Source: Paraclostridium benzoelyticum | GTDB lineage: Bacteria > Bacillota > Clostridia > Peptostreptococcales > Peptostreptococcaceae | Assembly (NCBI RefSeq): GCF_001006285.1 | Contig: NZ_LBBT01000045.1 | Coordinates: forward strand, 1-38,027 | Direction: 5' to 3' | Length of the DNA stretch: 38,027 nt | Shown: positions 32,924 to 38,027 of the stretch, piece by piece | How the letters are laid out: every line of letters begins with the position of its first letter | How positions within the stretch are numbered: position 1 is the stretch's first letter | Program-made: the position numbers and the translations under genes | Notes under the pieces: generated by a model | Told to the model about the DNA's origin: nothing | Database searches by the model: none | What the model saw: only the letters and a program-made list of their open reading frames with translations

Positions 32924-33583
32924 TTAATATGTACATAATTTCAGTTTATCATTTCCTTTTTTAATTAGATAAAATCCTACTATTAAATATATTACATTCA
33001 TCCATAACCCTATTGGATTTGGTATTATAATTAAAAAATTATTTAATATATGGGCAAATATAGTTGTTTTAATAGACTTAGTGTAATAATAAATTAAACC
33101 TAATATTATTCCGCCTCCAAATGCAGCTACACCTTGTATAATATTTAAGTGAACAATTCCAAATATCAAAGCTGAATATACTATAGCTTTTATAGGTTTA
33201 TTGCTAAATTTTTCTAATAACTTTCCAAGTAAAATTTTTCTAAAGATTAATTCTTCAATTATAGGTCCTATTATAATAACTTGAATACTAATTACTATCG
33301 TATTTATGATAGTAGCATTTTGCATATATGTATTAAAAATATTTTTTGATGGAACTATATGTAAATATAAAATCCAATTTGATATTATAACACTTTTTAC
33401 TAAAACAAATCCTAAAATCATGCATATACAACTAACCATATTTTTTTTTAGTAAAAACCTACTTTTACTTTCATTAAATTCCTTATTTTTCCCTGGAAAT
33501 ATTTTTTTCGATATTTTTAAGCAAATTAAAATTATTAAAACATCACAAATCCCTATAATCAACGAGATTAAGTTTATATCCAT
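32924..33583 (-). CDS. CPBP-family intramembrane metalloprotease
   Basis: A 219-residue, highly hydrophobic protein with about six membrane helices. It carries the three motifs of the CAAX-protease/bacteriocin-processing (Rce1-like, ABI) family: EExxxR in IEELIFRK (E110, E111, R115 region), FGIVHLN (H145) and FAHILNN (H178). Such proteins act as intramembrane proteases; bacterial members are linked to bacteriocin immunity or peptide maturation, but no bacteriocin gene is nearby, so the substrate is unknown. ATG at 33583 follows AAGGGGG. It has its own probable promoter downstream of polC. Confidence 0.88.
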   Translation of the reverse strand: MDINLISLIIGICDVLIILICLKISKKIFPGKNKEFNESKSRFLLKKNMVSCICMILGFVLVKSVIISNWILYLHIVPSKNIFNTYMQNATIINTIVISIQVIIIGPIIEELIFRKILLGKLLEKFSNKPIKAIVYSALIFGIVHLNIIQGVAAFGGGIILGLIYYYTKSIKTTIFAHILNNFLIIIPNPIGLWMNVIYLIVGFYLIKKGNDKLKLCTY

Positions 33584-33613
33584 AATAATTCCCCCTTTTT
33601 TATATTCATTTTA

Positions 33614-33642
33614 ATTATATACTTAAAGTCCTAATATGTACA
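33614..33642 (-). promoter_or_regulatory. Probable promoter of the CPBP protease gene
   Basis: -10 TATAAT (33614-33619) preceded by the weak -35 TGTACA (33637-33642) with a 17-bp spacer, 31 bp upstream of the start. Confidence 0.45.
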
Positions 33643-33687
33643 AATAGGATTATAACTCTCAAGTTTCTATAAGTTATAATCCTATTT
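33642..33687 (-). terminator. Long inverted repeat after polC
   Basis: A perfect 16-bp stem (33642-33657 with 33672-33687) and a 14-nt loop start one base after the polC stop. The 3' flank has only a short TTT then GTAC, so it is a stable hairpin with a poor T tract; likely a terminator or 3'-end protector. Confidence 0.6.
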
Positions 33688-33688
33688 A

Positions 33689-36600
33689 TTAGAATAATGA
33701 TAATTGATTCTTATCACTCATATTTTCTAAAGATCCATGATTCGTTAAAGTTTCAATTACAGTTTTTGAAATTTTAGTTCTCTTTCTAAGATCTTCTTTA
33801 GATATAAATTCTCCATTATCCCTTTCATTTTGGATATTTATTGCTGCATTCTCGCCTACACCTTGTAGAGCTATCATAGGTGGCAGTAAAGTCTTCTCGC
33901 CTACAACCTGGAAGTTTTTCGCATCTGATTTGTATATATCAACCGGAATTATCTTTATACCTCTAGCATACATTTCAAGAGCAACTTCTAAAACCGTCAA
34001 CATATTTTTTTCTTTAGTAGTGGCTTCATTTCCTAACTCTTCAATTTCTCTTATTTTTGATTTTATAGCCCCTAATCCTTTTACAATTAAATCTGCATCA
34101 AAATCTTCTGCCTTAGTTGTAAAATAAGTTGCATAAAAAGCTTCTGGGTAATGAACCTTGCAATACGCAAGTCTAAATGACATCATTACGTATGCAACAG
34201 CATGTGCTTTAGGGAACATGTATTTAATTTGTTGGCATGACCATATATACCATTCTGGAACATCATTCTTTTCCATTTCTTCTATATGTTCAGGTTTTAA
34301 TCCCCTACCTTTTCTAACACTTTCCATTATTGTGAAGGCCATTTTAGGTGGTAATCCTTTAAATATAAGGTAGTTCATTATATCGTCACGAGTAGATATA
34401 ACATCCTTAAGACCTACTATTTCCTTTTGAACTAGCTCTTGAGCATTATTTAACCAAACGTCAGTACCATGAGAAAGGCCAGATATACGAACAAGCTCTG
34501 CAAATGTAGTTGGCTTAGTATCAAGTAGCATTTGTCTAACGAACTTAGTTCCAAACTCAGGTATTGCTAGTGAACCTATTGGACAATTTATTTCTTCTGG
34601 TGTAACTCCTAGTGCATCTGTTGATGTAAATAATGACATAGTCTCTTTATCATCTAATGGTATTGTTGTAGCATCTATACCAGTTATATCTTCAAGCATT
34701 CTTATTATGGTCGGCACATCGTGCCCTAGTATGTCTAATTTAAGTATTCTACCACTTATAGAGTGATAGTCAAAGTGAGTAGTTATTACTCCACACGAAG
34801 TATCATTTGCAGGGTATTGTATAGGCGTAAAATCATACACATCTTTATAATGAGGAACAACCATAACTCCACCAGGATGTTGTCCTGATGTTCTTTTTAC
34901 TCCTGTACATCCATTTGCTAATCTTAAAGCTTCTGCTGAAGTAGTGTTTATATTGTTTTCTTCTATATATTTTTTAGCATATCCAAATGCTGTTTTTTCT
35001 GCTACTGTACCTATCGTTCCAGCTCTGTAAACATAGCCTTCACCAAATAGCTCCTCTGTGTATTTATGAATTATTGGCTGATAATCCCCCGAGAAGTTTA
35101 GATCTATATCCGGTTCTTTATCTCCTTCAAATCCTAAGAAAACTTCAAATGGTATATCATGACCATCTTTTTTTAGGCGTCTTCCACATTTTGGACAATC
35201 TTTATCTGGTAAGTCTGCTCCTGATCCCCATTCTCCTATTTCATAAAAATAAGAGTATTTACATTCTTCATTTTCGCATATATAGTGAGCAGGCAACGGA
35301 TTAACTTCGGTTATATCACTCATAGTAGCCGCAAAAGATGACCCAACAGATCCCCTCGATCCCACTAGGTATCCATCTCTTAATGACTTAGTAACAAGTT
35401 TTTGAGAAATGATGTACATAACTGCATATCCATTTCCAATTATAGAGTTTAATTCTCTATCCAATCTTGCTTTAACTACTTCTGGCATAGGATCTCCATA
35501 AATCCTTTTTGCCTTTTCATAGCACATTTCCCTAAGTTCTACATCAGACCCTTCTATTACAGGTGGGTATGTATCATCGGGAATCGGTTTTATATCTTCA
35601 ATCATATCTGCTATTTTATTAGTATTTGCTACAACTACTTCGTATGCTTCTACTGGATCTAAATAGCTAAATTCTTCTAACATCTCATCTGTCGTTCTAA
35701 AATGAAGATATGTCTCTTCTTCATCTACCTTAAATCCTTGAGAATTTTTTAAAACTTTTCTTAGAACAGCCTCATGCTTATCTAAAAAATGTACATCTCC
35801 TGTAGCTACTGGTACTTTATTAAATTTCTTAGCTACATTTATTAGTTTTCTATTTAAATCCCTTAATTCTTCTTCATCTTTAACTTCACCTTTTTCAATC
35901 ATGAATCTATTGTTATCAATTGGCATAACTTCTATATAGTCATATAAATCTATTATCTTTTCTATTTCTTCGTCTGGTAAATTTTTCTTAACAGCTGCGA
36001 ATACTTGTCCTGCTTCACAGGCAGACCCTATTATCAAGCCTTCTTTATGCTTTTCTAATACACTTCTTAGTATCCTAGGAGCTCTGTAAAAGTGATTTAC
36101 ATGTGCATCTGATACAATCTTATATAAGTTTTTTAATCCAGTATAATTTTTAGCAAGCAAAGTTATATGATTTGTTGCAATTTTTGTATAGTCAAGGCCT
36201 CCAAGCTTTTCATTTACATCACTTAACTTTTCAACACCTTCTTTTTTAAGCATCTCTAAAAACTTTATAAATATATGAGCGGTTGCCTCTGCGTCGTCTA
36301 CTGCTCTATGGTGATTTAAAAGAGGTATTCCTAATGCTTTAGCAATAAGGTTCAACCTATGTCTTTTTAATTGTGGTAATAAAACCCTAGCTAAAGTTAA
36401 AGTGTCTATACTCTTATTTTTAAACTCTAGACCTTGTTCTCTACTTTTTTGAGATATAAATCCCATATCAAAATCTGCATTATGCGCAACTAAAACATCA
36501 TCACCTACAAATTCTAAAAACTTAGGTAGTATAGCCTCTATAGTCGGTTTATCAGCTACTAAATCATTAGTAATTCCTGTTAATTCCTGTATTTTATAAG

Positions 36601-37990
36601 ATATATCTGTTTCAGGATTTATTAACTCACTAAATCTATCTACAACTTTAAAATTTTCTATTTTAACTGCACCAATTTCAGTTATCTTATCATTTGTATT
36701 AGAAAATCCTGTAGTTTCTATATCAAATACTACAAAACTTTGAGATAATTCTTTATCATTTGGGTCTTTTATTATAGGAACTTCATCTTCTGCTAAGTAT
36801 CCCTCAACACCATAAATAGCTTTTATGCCATGTTTCTTAGCAGCATCCATAGCCTCTGGGAATGCTTGTACCACTCCATGGTCTGTTATAGCTATTGCTG
36901 GATGTCCCCATTTTGCAGCTCTCTCAACTAATTTTTTAGTTGAGCATATAGCATCCATTGATGACATTTGAGTATGGGCATGAAGCTCAACTCTTTTAAC
37001 ATCTGACTTATCTATACGCTCTTCTTTAACTTCTTGTTTTATACCACTTATAGTCATAGTTAGTTCTCTCTGATAGTTATCATAAAGTGCATCACCTTTT
37101 ATTTTTAGGTATGCACCTTTAGTTACTGAATCTATAACTTTATCTTTATTCATATCATTTAAAAACAGTTTACAGCTTATTGAACTTGTATAATCTGTCA
37201 CTGCTGCTATTAAAAGAACTTTACCATTTCTCAGCTCTTTTAATTCAACATCAAAAACTTCACCTATTATACACATAGTTCCTGAGTTAGGATTTAATCT
37301 ATTTATTTTTTCAACTGGAGCATTTACATTTTCTCCATAAATATATTCTTCTTTTGATAAAGCTCCTATATCTTCATTACTTTCAACTTCATTTTCATCT
37401 TCTAATTCTAACGATTCCGCTATTCTTTCTTTTACCATTTGTTCAACTAAATTATCATTTTTCATAATTAGCTTTTCTACATCAGGACCTCTGTTGACAG
37501 ATTTTTCAAAAACTATGTCTATTTCGATTCCAGCTTCCTCTGCCAATACATTTTTTAAAACCTGTATAGCATTTTGATTTATAAGTCTTCTATAAAACAA
37601 ATCTGATGGTAACTTTATTTTTAAGGTGTCATCTATACACATATACTCAACTTTTTTCACCCATCCACTTAGCGATGGACATAAATTAATTAATATGTGT
37701 AATATATTTGACCAATATTTTTTTATAATATCTTTTGTTTTTTGTTTTTCTAATTTAATATATCTTACTTTAACTTTTACATCACTAAAGTAATCAAGTT
37801 TTTTCTTAATTTCTTCCCTTAGCATGTCTGTATATATGTAGCTTATTATATTTTTTGAAGATAAATATATATATATTATTCTTTCTTCCTTAAAGTATAT
37901 TATTTTTGTTACATCTACATCTGCTAATTGTTTGTTTAAAATAGTATTGTCTATTCCAAGTTTTTCCAAATAATCTTTAATAGTTTCCAT
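33689..37990 (-). CDS. polC: DNA polymerase III alpha subunit, PolC type
   Basis: The main replicative polymerase of low-GC Gram-positives, with built-in proofreading. The 1433-residue product has, in order: a PolC N-terminal domain, an OB-fold (about 230-325), a split PHP domain starting at ELHAHTQMSSMDA near 335, a DEDD 3'-5' exonuclease with FDIETTGFS near 421, a zinc-binding module with paired cysteines (CENEEC near 904 and CPKC near 931), and the polymerase core with PDIDLNFSGD near 958 and HPGGVMVVP near 1035. The frame extends eight codons upstream to a TTG, but the ribosome-binding site GAGGAGGG lies between, so the ATG at 37988-37990 was chosen. Order and length are normal for PolC. 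Confidence 0.97.
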   Translation of the reverse strand: METIKDYLEKLGIDNTILNKQLADVDVTKIIYFKEERIIYIYLSSKNIISYIYTDMLREEIKKKLDYFSDVKVKVRYIKLEKQKTKDIIKKYWSNILHILINLCPSLSGWVKKVEYMCIDDTLKIKLPSDLFYRRLINQNAIQVLKNVLAEEAGIEIDIVFEKSVNRGPDVEKLIMKNDNLVEQMVKERIAESLELEDENEVESNEDIGALSKEEYIYGENVNAPVEKINRLNPNSGTMCIIGEVFDVELKELRNGKVLLIAAVTDYTSSISCKLFLNDMNKDKVIDSVTKGAYLKIKGDALYDNYQRELTMTISGIKQEVKEERIDKSDVKRVELHAHTQMSSMDAICSTKKLVERAAKWGHPAIAITDHGVVQAFPEAMDAAKKHGIKAIYGVEGYLAEDEVPIIKDPNDKELSQSFVVFDIETTGFSNTNDKITEIGAVKIENFKVVDRFSELINPETDISYKIQELTGITNDLVADKPTIEAILPKFLEFVGDDVLVAHNADFDMGFISQKSREQGLEFKNKSIDTLTLARVLLPQLKRHRLNLIAKALGIPLLNHHRAVDDAEATAHIFIKFLEMLKKEGVEKLSDVNEKLGGLDYTKIATNHITLLAKNYTGLKNLYKIVSDAHVNHFYRAPRILRSVLEKHKEGLIIGSACEAGQVFAAVKKNLPDEEIEKIIDLYDYIEVMPIDNNRFMIEKGEVKDEEELRDLNRKLINVAKKFNKVPVATGDVHFLDKHEAVLRKVLKNSQGFKVDEEETYLHFRTTDEMLEEFSYLDPVEAYEVVVANTNKIADMIEDIKPIPDDTYPPVIEGSDVELREMCYEKAKRIYGDPMPEVVKARLDRELNSIIGNGYAVMYIISQKLVTKSLRDGYLVGSRGSVGSSFAATMSDITEVNPLPAHYICENEECKYSYFYEIGEWGSGADLPDKDCPKCGRRLKKDGHDIPFEVFLGFEGDKEPDIDLNFSGDYQPIIHKYTEELFGEGYVYRAGTIGTVAEKTAFGYAKKYIEENNINTTSAEALRLANGCTGVKRTSGQHPGGVMVVPHYKDVYDFTPIQYPANDTSCGVITTHFDYHSISGRILKLDILGHDVPTIIRMLEDITGIDATTIPLDDKETMSLFTSTDALGVTPEEINCPIGSLAIPEFGTKFVRQMLLDTKPTTFAELVRISGLSHGTDVWLNNAQELVQKEIVGLKDVISTRDDIMNYLIFKGLPPKMAFTIMESVRKGRGLKPEHIEEMEKNDVPEWYIWSCQQIKYMFPKAHAVAYVMMSFRLAYCKVHYPEAFYATYFTTKAEDFDADLIVKGLGAIKSKIREIEELGNEATTKEKNMLTVLEVALEMYARGIKIIPVDIYKSDAKNFQVVGEKTLLPPMIALQGVGENAAINIQNERDNGEFISKEDLRKRTKISKTVIETLTNHGSLENMSDKNQLSLF

Positions 37991-38017
37991 AAGAAGTTCC
38001 CTCCTCTCCATCAAATC

Positions 38018-38023
38018 ATTATA
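38018..38023 (-). promoter_or_regulatory. Possible -10 element of polC at the window edge
   Basis: A consensus TATAAT on the minus strand lies 27 bp upstream of the polC start. The -35 region would be outside the window, so this cannot be confirmed. Confidence 0.35.
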
Positions 38024-38027
38024 TCAT

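Noticed and set aside
32756..32938. 60-codon plus-strand frame across tRNA-Cys
   Set aside because: Covers a tRNA gene and its promoter on the other strand. Such frames over tRNA genes are a common false call.
32924..33583. CPBP protease as part of a bacteriocin immunity cluster
   Set aside because: No precursor peptide, transporter or modification gene is nearby; neighbours are polC and tRNA genes.
1..38027. CRISPR array, insertion sequence, prophage or biosynthetic cluster
   Set aside because: No regularly spaced repeats, no transposase or terminal inverted repeats and no phage structural genes were seen; almost all genes belong to the conserved clostridial core.

Overview
The window is a contiguous piece of an AT-rich (roughly 30% GC by eye) low-GC Gram-positive chromosome. 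Gene content and order (polC, tRNAs, rimP-nusA-ylxR-ylxQ-infB-rbfA-nrnA-truB-ribF-rpsO, degV, pnp, ylxY-like deacetylase, M16 protease, ylmC/ymxH, dapG, tepA-like protease, ftsK, rimO, pgsA, recA, rny) match the conserved housekeeping block of the Clostridia. The sequence style and neighbours fit the Peptostreptococcaceae (Clostridioides/Paraclostridium/Romboutsia-like). That placement is inference from synteny; no 16S gene is present. Everything except uppP is on the minus strand, so the block is best read from right to left. No IS element, prophage, CRISPR array or toxin-antitoxin pair was seen.

Reading in transcription order: polC (37990-33689) ends at a 16-bp inverted repeat and is followed by a CAAX-protease-like membrane protein. 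A three-gene tRNA unit (Cys, Asn, Thr) has its own promoter and terminator. A secreted or membrane-anchored alpha/beta hydrolase follows. The translation/RNA operon rimP to rpsO (31337-23586) comes next, with promoter-like and terminator-like elements in its leader. rpsO has an extra promoter and a structured leader of its own. degV and pnp are separate units.

Between pnp and the deacetylase lies an unexplained structured intergenic element. The deacetylase, M16 protease, ylmC, dapG, a previously easy-to-miss 50-codon gene and a ClpP/TepA-like protease follow. The 50-codon gene has its ribosome-binding site inside the 3' arm of the dapG terminator. ftsK, mnmH (tRNA 2-selenouridine synthase), rimO and pgsA form one tightly packed operon. 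recA has a textbook promoter with a LexA-type operator, and rny has its own promoter.

Left of rny is a less conserved, accessory-looking stretch: a DUF523-DUF1722 protein, a 92-residue orphan, a UvrD-like helicase with an unassigned N-terminal third, uppP (plus strand), a Xer-like recombinase that lacks key catalytic residues, and purB.

Several start codons were moved from the longest reading frame because the Shine-Dalgarno sequence sits on or inside the upstream candidate start (purB, ftsK, M16 protease, deacetylase, pnp, truB, ylxQ, ylxR, polC). The most interesting signals are RNA-level: the terminator that contains the next gene's ribosome-binding site, the putative attenuator ahead of rimP-nusA, the mutually exclusive helices upstream of the deacetylase, and the anomalous rny start. 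All promoter, operator and RNA-structure calls are by eye and untested.
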